The notes: generated by a model from the sequence alone, not told the origin. A stretch of 64,000 bases of DNA from PHAA01 sp963665865 (GCA_963665865.2 CAXXWF010000001.1:3658001-3722000); one strand, 5' to 3'; positions 26,886 through 36,622 are shown, numbered from the stretch's first letter. Program-made: numbers and translations.

Positions 26886-27338
26886 TTGGAGATAGTCATA
26901 GGGAGTGACCATGCTGGGGTACAACTCAAAAAGGAGATCATTGCAATTCTGGTTGGGGAAGGGTACAAGCCTATTGATTGTGGGGCCTATACCGAGGAAG
27001 CGGTCGATTACCCTGATATTGCGCAAAAAGTAGCCAGTATGGTGCTCCAGAAAAACATCCTGGGGATATTGGTTTGCGGTACGGGAATTGGAATCTCTAT
27101 AGCTGCCAATAAAATACCCGGTATTCGTGCTGCACTTTGTCATGAACCGTTTAGCGCTCGGTTGGCGCGCGAGCACAATGATGCGAACATTCTGGCTATG
27201 GGTTCCCGTATAATTGGAAGCGGCTTAGCTGAAGAGATTGTCGAAATTTTTATAAAAACAAGTTTTGCAGCAGGAAGACACCTACGTCGAGTAGAAAAAA
27301 TAACAGCATTAGAAAATAAATATAGAGAGAAGGTTTAG
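26886..27338 (+). CDS. rpiB: Ribose-5-phosphate isomerase B
   Basis: A 150-residue RpiB/LacAB isomerase converting ribulose 5-phosphate to ribose 5-phosphate. Motifs IGSDHAGVQLK, the loop CGTGIGISIAANK and HNDANILAMG are all present, including the active-site cysteine. The TTG at 26886 is chosen because AGGTGAGG lies just upstream and gives the standard EIVIGSDHAG start; a GTG at 26877 would overlap that ribosome site. Confidence 0.93.
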   Translation: MEIVIGSDHAGVQLKKEIIAILVGEGYKPIDCGAYTEEAVDYPDIAQKVASMVLQKNILGILVCGTGIGISIAANKIPGIRAALCHEPFSARLAREHNDANILAMGSRIIGSGLAEEIVEIFIKTSFAAGRHLRRVEKITALENKYREKV

Positions 27339-27342
27339 AACT

Positions 27343-28593
27343 TTGGATTATATCGAGCAGTATATCCGACCGGTCGACCCGGAAATCGCGGAAGCGATTG
27401 CCAACGAAGAAAAAAGACAGAGTTGCAAGTTGGAGCTCATCGCTTCTGAAAACTTTGTCTCCCGTGCAGTAATGGCAGCTCAAGGGTCGGTAATGACCAA
27501 CAAATACGCCGAGGGTTATCCAGGTAAAAGATATTACGGAGGCTGCGAATTCGTTGATGTGGCAGAAGGTCTAGCTATTGCCAGAGCCAAACAGCTGTTT
27601 GGAGCTGACCATGCCAATGTGCAGCCGCATTCTGGGGCGCAGGCCAATACCGCCGTCTATTTTGCAGCCCTGCAGCCGGGAGATCCGGTTTTGGGGATGA
27701 ATCTTAGTCATGGCGGACACCTGACCCATGGCAGCAAAGTAAATCTTTCCGGCAAATATTTTCGTTTTTCTGAGTATGGAGTAAATGCTGAGACGGAGAC
27801 CATCGACTATGACGAACTGCTTAAGATAGCTAAAGAGACCAAACCGAAAATGATTGTGGCGGGAGCCAGTGCCTATCCCCGTACATTGGATTTTAAAAGA
27901 TTTCGGGAAATCGCAGATGAAGTTGGGGCATTGCTCTTCGTGGATATGGCGCATATAGCCGGTTTGGTAGTAAGCGGGGATCATCCCAGCCCTGTCCCCT
28001 ATGCTGATTTTGTGACAACCACTACCCATAAGACCTTACGGGGACCTCGAGGCGGACTAATCCTATGCCAGCAAGAATGGGCAGCAAAAATCAATTCAGC
28101 TGTATTCCCTGGAATACAGGGCGGACCGCTTATGCACGTCATCGCTGCCAAGGCTGTTTGTTTCCAGGAGGCGTTAGCACCTGATTTCAAGGATTATCAG
28201 CACCAAATCGTAGAAAACGCCCGTATACTTGCGGCAAGCCTGGTGGAGAAAGGGTTGCGTTTAGTTTCAGGCGGAACGGACAATCATTTGATGTTGGTCG
28301 ATGTACGGCCCAAGGGCCTTAATGGCAAAGAAGCCGAAGCTATTTTGGAATCGATTAATATTACCGTAAACAAAAATGGCATACCTTTTGATCCCGAAAA
28401 ACCTACCATCACCAGTGGGATTAGGATTGGGACCCCCGCCGTTACTACCCGGGGTTTGCGGGGCGATGACATGCGGGAAATGGCGCGTGCCATTGCTCTT
28501 GCCTTGGATGCTCCTGAAGACGAGGGCCAGCTAAAACAAGCCCGCGCAATAGTGGCCGGGCTGTGTGAGAAATATCCTCTGTATGGAGGATAA
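27343..28593 (+). CDS. glyA: Serine hydroxymethyltransferase
   Basis: A 416-residue PLP enzyme interconverting serine and glycine with tetrahydrofolate. The PLP lysine is in the motif VTTTTHKTLRGPRGG; the N-terminal LELIASENFVS and NKYAEGYPGKRYYGG blocks are canonical. TTG start four bases after rpiB, so the genes are coupled. Gene order rpiB-glyA-comEB-atp resembles B. subtilis. Confidence 0.97.
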   Translation: MDYIEQYIRPVDPEIAEAIANEEKRQSCKLELIASENFVSRAVMAAQGSVMTNKYAEGYPGKRYYGGCEFVDVAEGLAIARAKQLFGADHANVQPHSGAQANTAVYFAALQPGDPVLGMNLSHGGHLTHGSKVNLSGKYFRFSEYGVNAETETIDYDELLKIAKETKPKMIVAGASAYPRTLDFKRFREIADEVGALLFVDMAHIAGLVVSGDHPSPVPYADFVTTTTHKTLRGPRGGLILCQQEWAAKINSAVFPGIQGGPLMHVIAAKAVCFQEALAPDFKDYQHQIVENARILAASLVEKGLRLVSGGTDNHLMLVDVRPKGLNGKEAEAILESINITVNKNGIPFDPEKPTITSGIRIGTPAVTTRGLRGDDMREMARAIALALDAPEDEGQLKQARAIVAGLCEKYPLYGG

Positions 28594-28601
28594 AGCATAT
28601 T

Positions 28602-29087
28602 ATGGAAATGGCGGATATAAAGTATATAAGACCCTCTTGGGATGAATATTTTTTAGAACTCGCGAATCTGGTGGCCAGCCGCTCTACTTGTCTGCGGCGC
28701 CATGTGGGGGCTGTTCTGGTTAGCAAAGAACGCATTATTGCCACCGGGTATAATGGAGCTCCCAGGGGGTTGGGTCATTGTCTGGAAATAGGGTGCCTGC
28801 GCGAGGAAATGGGTATTCCTTCGGGACAGAGGTACGAACTATGTCGAGGGGTGCATGCGGAGCAAAATGCGATTATAAATGCTGCCTATTACGGAGTATC
28901 GACCCAGGATACAGTACTCTATTGTACCAACCAGCCCTGTATAATCTGCGCCCGCATGTTGATCAATGCGGGTATAACCAGAGTGGTTCACCGTGGTAAT
29001 TTTGAGGACAGCCTTGCTGTGCAGTTTATGCAAGAGGCTGGAATTGACTTAATAGAAATACCTTTAAAGGGTAAAGGGGAGTCTTAA
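28602..29087 (+). CDS. comEB: dCMP deaminase / ComEB family
   Basis: A 161-residue deaminase of the cytidine deaminase fold. The zinc site is formed by HAEQNAI and PCIICARMLINAG; NGAPRG is also conserved. It would make dUMP for thymidylate synthesis. The name ComEB is from its B. subtilis homologue, where the com operon place gave the name; a competence role is not implied. It overlaps nothing but is one base from the next gene. Confidence 0.88.
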   Translation: MEMADIKYIRPSWDEYFLELANLVASRSTCLRRHVGAVLVSKERIIATGYNGAPRGLGHCLEIGCLREEMGIPSGQRYELCRGVHAEQNAIINAAYYGVSTQDTVLYCTNQPCIICARMLINAGITRVVHRGNFEDSLAVQFMQEAGIDLIEIPLKGKGES

Positions 29088-29088
29088 A

Positions 29089-29403
29089 ATGGATACCAAA
29101 ATCCTATCATTGCCTAGATTAAATAGGCTTAATCCCACCCTTGAATCAACCGCCTTGAAGTTAATGGAGGAAGCGGGAGAGCTGGCCCAATGTATTGGCA
29201 AATATCGAGGTCTAAGCGGGGAAACGGTACAAATGGCCGAAGAAACAGTTGTTGAAGAAATTGCCAAAGAGCTTTTGGATGTCGCCCAGACAGCAGTTAC
29301 CATGATGTTTGTTATGGAGGAAAAGTTTGGTATAGATATTGAGGAATTAGTCCAAAAACATTTGGAGAAATTGTTACTTAAAGGATATTTGAGCGAAATA
29401 TAA
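29089..29403 (+). CDS. MazG-like nucleotide pyrophosphohydrolase family protein
   Basis: A 104-residue helical protein. The metal-binding pattern EEAGELAQ (about residues 27-34) and EEIAKELLDVAQ (about 60-71) fits the single-domain MazG-like fold, which hydrolyses nucleotide triphosphates. It begins right after comEB, so a house-cleaning or dUTP/dCTP role is possible but inferred. No strong ribosome site is seen, so coupled translation is likely. Confidence 0.75.
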   Translation: MDTKILSLPRLNRLNPTLESTALKLMEEAGELAQCIGKYRGLSGETVQMAEETVVEEIAKELLDVAQTAVTMMFVMEEKFGIDIEELVQKHLEKLLLKGYLSEI

Positions 29404-29712
29404 ATAACTATTAAGAAATTTGTATTTTTGAGAAGGTATTTCGAAATCACTGGCGAATAGAAAGACACTATGTGAAATTAATTCCGAGCGGATACATACA
29501 GCGGATCTACAAACAATGATTGGAAACTGCCTGGAAATGCAGGAAGCTCCTAAACAGGCAAGGGGGGCAATCTCTGAATTATCAATTCTGACAGGCGGAT
29601 AAAAAATCTAATATTTTTGTCTCAACAAAAAGGGTTTTGAGTAACAATGTAGAAATGGTATGAGGGGATGCGAGCATTAAATGTTTGGCTGCGGCAGTAA
29701 GGATGGTTGTTA
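29404..29712 (+). other. Leader region of the ATP synthase operon
   Basis: About 310 bases without a supported gene. One frame is open from 29447 to 29602 and encodes a plausible-looking peptide, but it has no usual start codon or ribosome site and no recognised family. A CTCAA/TTGAG stem near 29620-29641 is weak. No convincing promoter was identified, though the operon must start here or earlier. Confidence 0.35.
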
Positions 29713-29979
29713 GTGGTTCAGAGAAAGCAAAACTGGGCTAAAGGTCTTACGGCGGCCTTAAATCTAGCCACTTCTGTCGGTGCGGTTATAGCAATTGGGT
29801 TATTTGGTGGTAAATGGTTGGATGCCAGGTTTGCTACAGGCAATCTTTATACAATTCTGGGATTTATGCTGGGAACTGCCTCAGCGATGAAAATGCTTTG
29901 GGATAATTTGATGAAGGATAGCCGCAAAAGTGGTTTGCGGGAAGACCAAGATAAGAAAAACAAGGGTGATAATAGTTAG
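29713..29979 (+). CDS. atpI: AtpI/AtpZ-type small membrane protein
   Basis: An 88-residue protein with two hydrophobic segments (about residues 15-33 and 42-60), a GLFGGKWLD turn and a charged tail, typical of the AtpI/AtpZ family encoded at the head of F-type ATPase operons. Members assist Fo assembly or transport Mg2+/Ca2+. The GTG at 29713 has TAAGGA nine bases before it; a TTG at 29707 is in frame. Confidence 0.8.
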   Translation: MVQRKQNWAKGLTAALNLATSVGAVIAIGLFGGKWLDARFATGNLYTILGFMLGTASAMKMLWDNLMKDSRKSGLREDQDKKNKGDNS

Positions 29980-30068
29980 TCAAATCGGTTTGAAGTTTTG
30001 GATCCGGTCACAGCGAGCGGTCGACAAAACCAAAAATAATATTTTTTTTAAGGAAGGGGGGAGAAAAG

Positions 30069-30752
30069 ATGATATTTGGTATGTGGGATGGTGTATTTTT
30101 TCACTTGGGACCGATTCCAGTGGATCATTTAGTCGTAACTCAATGGGCTATCATTGTTGTGCTCGGTTTGGTTACCTTTTTGGGGACACGTAATATGCAA
30201 GTGATTCCACGGGGTTTGCAGAATGGCGTGGAGATGATAGTTACCTTTACTTATGATTTCTTTACCCAGGTGATGGACGAGGAACACATCGCGAAGAAGT
30301 TTGCACCGCTGCTCTCTACGTTTTTCCTGTTCATAATCTGTTGTAATTATAGCGGTTTGATTCCAGGCGCTGCTGAGATCGGAGGATTCCAACCACCCAC
30401 CAGTAACTGGAATGTTACCGTGACTCTAGCGCTAATTACATTATGTGCTGTCCATTTTGCAGGATTTTCAGAACATGGGGTTCACTATCTCGGGCATTTT
30501 ATAAGTCCAATGCCGGCATTTTTGCCGCTCAATCTTCTCGAAGAAGTAGCACACCCACTATCCCTCACCGTCCGTCTATTCGGCAATATATTTGGTGAAG
30601 AAATGATTATTGCCTATCTGTTATTCATGGCACCGTTTTTAGTTCCGACAGCCTTAATGGGCTTGAGTGTTATGTTGGGTGCCATACAAGCGATCGTGTT
30701 TACCTTGTTGTCAGCTAGTTACATAGCTGCAGCTACATCTGCGGGTCATTAA
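30069..30752 (+). CDS. atpB: ATP synthase Fo subunit a
   Basis: A 227-residue membrane subunit forming the ion half-channels. Five or so helices are visible; the essential arginine is in LTVRLFGNIFGEEM near residue 170. ATG after GGGGGGAGA. It lies 89 bases after atpI, and that gap has no gene. Confidence 0.95.
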   Translation: MIFGMWDGVFFHLGPIPVDHLVVTQWAIIVVLGLVTFLGTRNMQVIPRGLQNGVEMIVTFTYDFFTQVMDEEHIAKKFAPLLSTFFLFIICCNYSGLIPGAAEIGGFQPPTSNWNVTVTLALITLCAVHFAGFSEHGVHYLGHFISPMPAFLPLNLLEEVAHPLSLTVRLFGNIFGEEMIIAYLLFMAPFLVPTALMGLSVMLGAIQAIVFTLLSASYIAAATSAGH

Positions 30753-30811
30753 AATTAATTATATTATTTTTGCCAATGTACATGCATTGCAGCAGGAAAG
30801 GGGGGGAAATA

Positions 30812-31039
30812 ATGGGTATTATAGCAATTGGAGCTGGTGTAGCGGTATCTATCGCCGGTCTCGGCGGTGGTATTGGTATGGGTATTGCCGGTGGCAAAGC
30901 TATCGAATCTATCGCCAGACAGCCTGAAGTAGGCGGAGACATTAGAACATTACTGTTCATAAGCTTGGCCTTCATTGAAACCTTAACGATCTATGGTTTG
31001 TTGATAGCATTTATGTTAGTTTCAAAAATGACAGCCTAG
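30812..31039 (+). CDS. atpE: ATP synthase Fo subunit c
   Basis: A 75-residue hairpin of two helices around the RQPE loop. The ion-binding glutamate is Glu56. Compared by eye with the Na+-type c subunit of Ilyobacter, the helix-1 glutamine is Met23 and a helix-2 threonine ligand is Leu58, so H+ coupling is more likely than Na+. The ATG at 30812 follows AGGGGGGGA; an in-frame ATG at 30770 would add an unlikely leader. Confidence 0.95.
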   Translation: MGIIAIGAGVAVSIAGLGGGIGMGIAGGKAIESIARQPEVGGDIRTLLFISLAFIETLTIYGLLIAFMLVSKMTA

Positions 31040-31185
31040 TATTGGTTATTGCTAAAACAAGAATGAGATAATCAAAAACGTCATCTATTACTGGAGGGCG
31101 GTAGGGCTGGTTCATACATACGTCAGACCCAAGCTCTATCGCCCAATATTACTTAAGCACTAGAGAGATTGGAGGTAGCACATCC

Positions 31186-31803
31186 GTGAAAAGGAACAAA
31201 TGGGTTTACCTATCAGGCCTCCTTTTATCCTTAATAATGGTAATGGGATTTGCAGCCGTCTGCATAGCCGCTGAAGGCGGAGCTCCTATAGCAGCCCCCG
31301 CAGGCAGTCCGCCTGCTTTTCCAAACTTATATGTAATTGGATGGTCAGCGGTTAACTTCTTTGTATTGTTTGCTGTATTATACAAATTTGCATATAATCC
31401 CATCAACGAGATGCTGGAACAGCGGACGACTACAATAGAGAGCTCTATTAAACATGCAGAAGAATTAAAGGTAGAAGTTGAGCAGATGAGAAAAGAAGCT
31501 CAAGCTAACCTAATTGAATCCCGTAAGGAAGCCCAGGAGATAGTAGGCCGCGCCACAAAATCGGCCGAGGACGCCAAGAATGACATGTTGGCTAAAGCCA
31601 AAGAAGAATATACTGCAATAATTGCCAGGGGCACAGCCGAAATCCAAGTAGCTACCGCGCAGGCTAAGGTAGAACTTAGAGATACGGCAGCTGCGTTGGC
31701 TTTGATGGCTGCGGAGAAAGTATTGGGCAGAGCTATCACCGAAGCCGACCATCAGAAGATGGTTAAAGATTTCGTTAATGAAGCGGGCGACCTTTTATGC
31801 TAA
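31186..31803 (+). CDS. atpF: ATP synthase Fo subunit b with N-terminal extension
   Basis: A 205-residue subunit, about 35 residues longer than typical. The extension (residues 1-30) is a hydrophobic, signal-peptide-like helix ending near CIAAEGG, followed by a Pro/Ala linker and then the usual membrane helix VIGWSAVNFFVLFAVLYKF and a long charged coiled coil. GTG start after GGAGG fixes the extension. It overlaps atpH by seven bases. Confidence 0.93.
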   Translation: MKRNKWVYLSGLLLSLIMVMGFAAVCIAAEGGAPIAAPAGSPPAFPNLYVIGWSAVNFFVLFAVLYKFAYNPINEMLEQRTTTIESSIKHAEELKVEVEQMRKEAQANLIESRKEAQEIVGRATKSAEDAKNDMLAKAKEEYTAIIARGTAEIQVATAQAKVELRDTAAALALMAAEKVLGRAITEADHQKMVKDFVNEAGDLLC

Positions 31804-32345
31804 ACAAGAGCGTCGCCAGGCGCTATGCTGAAGCCTTTTTTAGCATTGCCCAAGAAGCCGGTAAGGTCGATGATTATCAGAGTGAACTGGGAAAGATAGT
31901 TCAAAGCATAGAGGAAATAGAAGGTCTTAAGGAATATTTTGCCCATCCTCTAGTACCCGCCAAAGACAAGAAAGATGTTGCGAATCAGCTCTTTGCGTCG
32001 GCGGTGTCACCAGTTGCTTTGAATTTTTTACTGCTGGTACTGGATAAGAAACGCGAAACTTATTTAGAACTTATTTATGGTGAATATGTAGCAATGGCTG
32101 ATGAATCCCACGGTATTAAGAAAGCAGAATTAATTTCTGCGATGGCCGTGCCGGATGCAGAGGTTAGCGCACTTGCCGAGACTCTGTCTCGTTCGACGGG
32201 CAAGACAATACAGCTGAAGCTTACCATTGATCCCGCCTTACTGGGAGGGGTTAAGATACGAATGGGCGACAAGATAATTGACGCCTCGGTTGCCAAAAAG
32301 CTGGAGATGCTAAAGAAAAACCTCAAGACTGCAAAGATAAGTTAA
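31797..32345 (+). CDS. atpH: ATP synthase F1 subunit delta
   Basis: A 182-residue peripheral-stalk subunit joining b to the F1 head. The N-terminal helical domain begins VARRYAEAFFSIA, and the C-terminal GGVKIRMGDKIIDASV block is conserved. Its start overlaps the end of atpF, so translation is coupled. Confidence 0.95.
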   Translation: MLNKSVARRYAEAFFSIAQEAGKVDDYQSELGKIVQSIEEIEGLKEYFAHPLVPAKDKKDVANQLFASAVSPVALNFLLLVLDKKRETYLELIYGEYVAMADESHGIKKAELISAMAVPDAEVSALAETLSRSTGKTIQLKLTIDPALLGGVKIRMGDKIIDASVAKKLEMLKKNLKTAKIS

Positions 32346-32367
32346 ATCGATAGGGGTGAGCATTTAA

Positions 32368-33885
32368 ATGAGTATTAGACCGGAAGAGATTAGCGCCATA
32401 TTGAAACAACAACTGGAGCGCTACCAATCCGAGGTCGAGGTCAGCAATGTGGGCTCTGTCATCTATGTTGGTGACGGTATTGCAAGGGTTTACGGATTAC
32501 AGGGAGCCATGGCTGGCGAATTGCTGGAATTCACAGGTGGTACCTACGGAATGGTGCTCAATCTGGAAGAAGATAATGTCGGAGCTGTGCTACTAGGTAA
32601 ATATTCTCACATTAAAGAAGGCGACGTAGTTAAAGCTACCGGTAGAATCATGGAAGTGCCAACAGGAAGAGCAATGCTCGGACGCGTTGTTAATCCCTTG
32701 GGACAGCCTCTGGATGGCAAAGGACCAATAAATACCAGCACATTTAGACCGATTGAAAAGGTTGCCCATGGTGTTGTAACCAGAGCACCTGTTAATGTAC
32801 CAATGCAGACTGGCCTCAAGGCTATTGACTCCATGGTTCCCATCGGAAGAGGACAACGTGAGTTGATCATTGGTGACCGTCAAGTTGGCAAGACCGCAAT
32901 TGCAATTGATGCCATAATAAATCAGAGAGAGAAAAAAGATGTAATCTGTATTTATGTTGGAATCGGACAAAAACAATCAACCATAGCCGGAATTCACGCT
33001 AAATTAGAAGAAATGGGCGCTATGGATTATACCATCATAGTCGCATCGACTGCTTCTGAACCAGCACCATTGCTATATCTGGCTCCGTATGCCGGAGTTG
33101 CTATGGCAGAGGAATTCATGGAAGGCGAAGGCAAGGACAAAGATGTTTTGATTATTTATGATGATCTTTCCAAACATGCCGTAGCCTATCGCGAAATGTC
33201 CCTGTTGCTGAGACGCCCACCCGGACGTGAAGCATATCCTGGAGACGTATTCTATCTCCATTCTCGTTTGCTGGAGAGAGCTTGCAAACTCAACGATTCA
33301 TTAGGTGGAGGTTCAATAACCGCTCTGCCGATCATTGAGACCCAGGCTGGCGACGTATCAGCTTATATCCCGACTAATGTTATTTCCATCACTGATGGAC
33401 AGATATATCTGGAAACCGATCTATTCTATGCCGGCCAACGTCCAGCTATAAACGCTGGTCTATCGGTTAGCCGCGTAGGTGGTTCAGCTCAAACCAAAGC
33501 TATGAAGTCTGTTGCTGGACAGTTACGTTTGGACTTGGCTCAATTCCGTGAATTGGCTGCTTTTGCTCAATTCGGATCTGACCTTGATAAGGCAACTCTG
33601 GCCCGCCTAACCCGCGGTGAAAAAGTTGTTGAGGTTCTGAAACAAGGACAATATGCACCTATGACAATGGAAGATCAGGTAGCAATAATATTCTGTGGTG
33701 TTAACGGTCATATAGATGACATTCCTACAAAGGACATCGCACAATTTGAGACTGAGTTCCTTAAATATCTGCGTTCAAATACGGATGTACTTAAGAGCAT
33801 AGCTGACAGCAAAAAAATTGATGATGCAACCAATGCAAAATTAGTTAAGGCTATACAAGATTTTAAATCCATGTTCGCAGTTTAG
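32368..33885 (+). CDS. atpA: ATP synthase F1 subunit alpha
   Basis: A 505-residue non-catalytic nucleotide-binding subunit. The Walker A GDRQVGKTA lies near residue 170 and the arginine finger region is in SVSRVGGSAQTKAM near 370. N-terminal beta barrel and C-terminal helical domain are complete. Confidence 0.98.
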   Translation: MSIRPEEISAILKQQLERYQSEVEVSNVGSVIYVGDGIARVYGLQGAMAGELLEFTGGTYGMVLNLEEDNVGAVLLGKYSHIKEGDVVKATGRIMEVPTGRAMLGRVVNPLGQPLDGKGPINTSTFRPIEKVAHGVVTRAPVNVPMQTGLKAIDSMVPIGRGQRELIIGDRQVGKTAIAIDAIINQREKKDVICIYVGIGQKQSTIAGIHAKLEEMGAMDYTIIVASTASEPAPLLYLAPYAGVAMAEEFMEGEGKDKDVLIIYDDLSKHAVAYREMSLLLRRPPGREAYPGDVFYLHSRLLERACKLNDSLGGGSITALPIIETQAGDVSAYIPTNVISITDGQIYLETDLFYAGQRPAINAGLSVSRVGGSAQTKAMKSVAGQLRLDLAQFRELAAFAQFGSDLDKATLARLTRGEKVVEVLKQGQYAPMTMEDQVAIIFCGVNGHIDDIPTKDIAQFETEFLKYLRSNTDVLKSIADSKKIDDATNAKLVKAIQDFKSMFAV

Positions 33886-33898
33886 GCGGTGATGTAAT

Positions 33899-34783
33899 AT
33901 GGCAGGAGCAGGTGTAAAAGAACTAAAGCGTAGAATACGCAGTATAAAAAATACCCAGCAAATTACTAAAGCCATGAAAATGGTAGCAGCCGCTAAGTTG
34001 CGCCGGGCGCAGGAGGCTGCTGAGAAGTCACGGCCTTATACTGAGACATTAAAAGGAACCTTGGCCAGGTTGGTAGGAGTATCCCAGGACGTGGAACATC
34101 CACTCCTCGTAACAAGGGACGATGTTCGGAAAGTTGGGTATATTGTGGTCACTGCCGACAGAGGATTATGCGGAGGTTACAATACCAATATAATCAGGTT
34201 AGCCACTGATTCCATGGGTGCAGATACGAGGAAACCTGAAAACGGCATAATAGCTGTGGGCAGAAAAGGCCGGGATTTTTTCCGCAAAAGGACGGGTGTA
34301 GAAGCTGAATTCGTTAATTTAGGCGATAAAATCAGTTATTCTGATGCCCGGGAAATTTCCCAATATGTCATGAATGCTTATGAAAACGAAGAATTTGATG
34401 AAATCTACCTGGTATATGCGAAATTTATCAATGTCCTGCGCCAAGTTCCGACTGTAGTCAAAATACTCCCCATTGAGCCACCCGAAGAGGGAAGTTCAAC
34501 AGAGGAACACAACGTAGAGTATATTTATGAACCCAGTGCTGAGAGCATTTTGATAAACTTGTTACCCAGATACGTGGGCAGCCAAATATACCATGCTATG
34601 CTGGAAGGCAAGGCCAGTGAGCAGGGTGCCAGAATGACCGCCATGGGCAATGCCAGCCAAAACGCAGGGGAAATTATTGGCAACCTAACCCTTAAGATGA
34701 ACAAGGTCAGACAGGCGGCAATAACGGATGAAATTCTGGACATTGTTGGTGGCGCCGAAGCTCTCAATAAAGGAGGAAAGTAG
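33899..34783 (+). CDS. atpG: ATP synthase F1 subunit gamma
   Basis: A 294-residue central rotor subunit. The N-terminal helix ELKRRIRSIKNTQQITKAMKMV and the C-terminal RQAAITDEILDIVGGAEAL pair form the rotor coiled coil. Start 13 bases after atpA. Confidence 0.97.
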   Translation: MAGAGVKELKRRIRSIKNTQQITKAMKMVAAAKLRRAQEAAEKSRPYTETLKGTLARLVGVSQDVEHPLLVTRDDVRKVGYIVVTADRGLCGGYNTNIIRLATDSMGADTRKPENGIIAVGRKGRDFFRKRTGVEAEFVNLGDKISYSDAREISQYVMNAYENEEFDEIYLVYAKFINVLRQVPTVVKILPIEPPEEGSSTEEHNVEYIYEPSAESILINLLPRYVGSQIYHAMLEGKASEQGARMTAMGNASQNAGEIIGNLTLKMNKVRQAAITDEILDIVGGAEALNKGGK

Positions 34784-34786
34784 AGA

Positions 34787-36211
34787 ATGGCGAATGTAAC
34801 AACAGGGGAGGTAACGCAGGTTATAGGCGCGGTTGTGGATATACGCTTTAAGCCTAGCGAATTACCGGATCTAATGAACGCTGTTACTATAAAATCTGAA
34901 GATCAAAGCGATGCAACCGTTACAGAGATTAATGTTACTTTGGAAGCTATGCAGCACCTGGGTAATGACATTGTAAGGTGTGTTGCGCTAAGTCCTACTG
35001 ATGGTCTCATCAGAGGAATGATAGCCAAGAATACTGGAGACGCTATAAAGATTCCAGTTGGTGATGGCTGTTTGGGCAGAATTATTAACGTGTTGGGTGA
35101 ACCGGTTGATGAAGCCGGGCCAGTAAATGCTGCTGATTACTGGGCAATCCATCGTGACCCACCCTTACTGGTAGACCAATTACCTGCAACCCAGATACTG
35201 GAAACAGGTATAAAGGTTGCCGATTTGATTTGTCCTTACGCTAAGGGCGGTAAGGTTGGACTGTTTGGTGGAGCCGGAGTTGGCAAGACCGTTATTATTC
35301 AGGAATTGATCAGAAACATCGCTTCCGAGCATGGCGGATACTCTGTATTCGTAGGCGTGGGAGAGAGAACCCGTGAAGGCAACGATCTATGGGGTGAAAT
35401 GGTAGAGTCCGGCGTTATCGATAAATGCGCTCTGATATTCGGCCAGATGAACGAGCCTCCCGGAGCTAGGTTACGTGTTGGTCTGACTGGACTGACCGTT
35501 GCTGAATATTTCCGTGATGTTGGAGGACAAGACGTTCTAATATTCATCGACAATATATTCCGTTTTGCACAGGCCGGCAACGAAGTGTCTGCACTTCTAG
35601 GTCGTATGCCTTCTGCCGTTGGTTACCAGCCGACTCTGGCAACTGACATGGGCTTACTGCAAGAACGTATTACCAGTACCCGCAAAGGGTCAATCACCTC
35701 AGCTCAGGCAGTTTATGTGCCCGCGGATGACTTAACTGACCCTGCGCCAGCAACAACATTTGCCCACTTGGATGCAACCACGGTTCTGTCCCGTGCCATT
35801 TCTGAGTTGGGAATATATCCAGCGGTTGATCCACTGGATTCTACTTCTCGTATTTTGGATCCGCAGATATTAGGTGAGAAGCATTATTTCACCGCCCGCG
35901 GTGTACAGCAGATACTGCAGAGATATAAAGAATTGCAGGATATCATTGCCATCCTCGGTATGGATGAATTATCTGATGAAGACAAAATCATTGTTTCCAG
36001 AGCCAGAAAGATTCAGAGATTCCTTTCGCAGCCGTTCCACGTTGCTGAACAGTTTACCGGCAGCCCAGGAATATATGTAAAAGTTGCGGATACGGTTGAG
36101 TCATTCACACAGGTTCTGCAAGGGAAACATGATAATCTCTCTGAAGATTCGTTCTATATGGTGGGAGACATTGATACGGCAGTTGCCAAAGCTAAACGAT
36201 TGGGGGCGTAG
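34787..36211 (+). CDS. atpD: ATP synthase F1 subunit beta, catalytic
   Basis: A 474-residue catalytic subunit. Walker A GGAGVGKTV lies near residue 160, the catalytic glutamate is in GERTREGNDL and the Walker B in VLIFIDNIFRF. The DELSDED segment at the C-terminus matches the family DELSEED stalk-contact motif. Confidence 0.98.
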   Translation: MANVTTGEVTQVIGAVVDIRFKPSELPDLMNAVTIKSEDQSDATVTEINVTLEAMQHLGNDIVRCVALSPTDGLIRGMIAKNTGDAIKIPVGDGCLGRIINVLGEPVDEAGPVNAADYWAIHRDPPLLVDQLPATQILETGIKVADLICPYAKGGKVGLFGGAGVGKTVIIQELIRNIASEHGGYSVFVGVGERTREGNDLWGEMVESGVIDKCALIFGQMNEPPGARLRVGLTGLTVAEYFRDVGGQDVLIFIDNIFRFAQAGNEVSALLGRMPSAVGYQPTLATDMGLLQERITSTRKGSITSAQAVYVPADDLTDPAPATTFAHLDATTVLSRAISELGIYPAVDPLDSTSRILDPQILGEKHYFTARGVQQILQRYKELQDIIAILGMDELSDEDKIIVSRARKIQRFLSQPFHVAEQFTGSPGIYVKVADTVESFTQVLQGKHDNLSEDSFYMVGDIDTAVAKAKRLGA

Positions 36212-36214
36212 CCC

Positions 36215-36622
36215 ATGGCGGGAACCTTCATGCTTGAGATAGTGTCTCCGGAAGAACTTCTTTTTAAAGATGAGGTTCAGTTTGTGGTCGTTCCAGAAGT
36301 CACCGGCGAACTGGGTGTTTTGAGAAACCATGCCCCGATGATTGCTGCTCTTAATATAGGTATAATGAGATATACCGATAACGATGGGTCAATTAAGAAG
36401 ATAGCGATAAGCGGTGGATTTATGGAAGTCATGTTCAATGAAGCCAGAATTCTGGCGGAGACTGCCGAAGCTGGATCCCAGATAGACGTGTTACGGGCTA
36501 AAGCAGCCAAGGAAAGAGCTGAGGCCAGGATAGCTGCCAAAGCTGCTGATACGAACATGGCAAGGGCAGAGATGGCCTTGCAGAGATCTATTGCTCGCAT
36601 CAGAGCTGCGGAGCCTAACTAA
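36215..36622 (+). CDS. atpC: ATP synthase F1 subunit epsilon
   Basis: A 135-residue rotor subunit with the N-terminal beta sandwich and a C-terminal pair of Ala-rich helices that can inhibit ATP hydrolysis. The last gene of the atp operon; start three bases after atpD. Confidence 0.95.
   Translation: MAGTFMLEIVSPEELLFKDEVQFVVVPEVTGELGVLRNHAPMIAALNIGIMRYTDNDGSIKKIAISGGFMEVMFNEARILAETAEAGSQIDVLRAKAAKERAEARIAAKAADTNMARAEMALQRSIARIRAAEPN

Noticed and set aside
29447..29602. Open frame upstream of the atp operon
   Set aside because: No start codon with a ribosome site and no family match; left as undefined leader.
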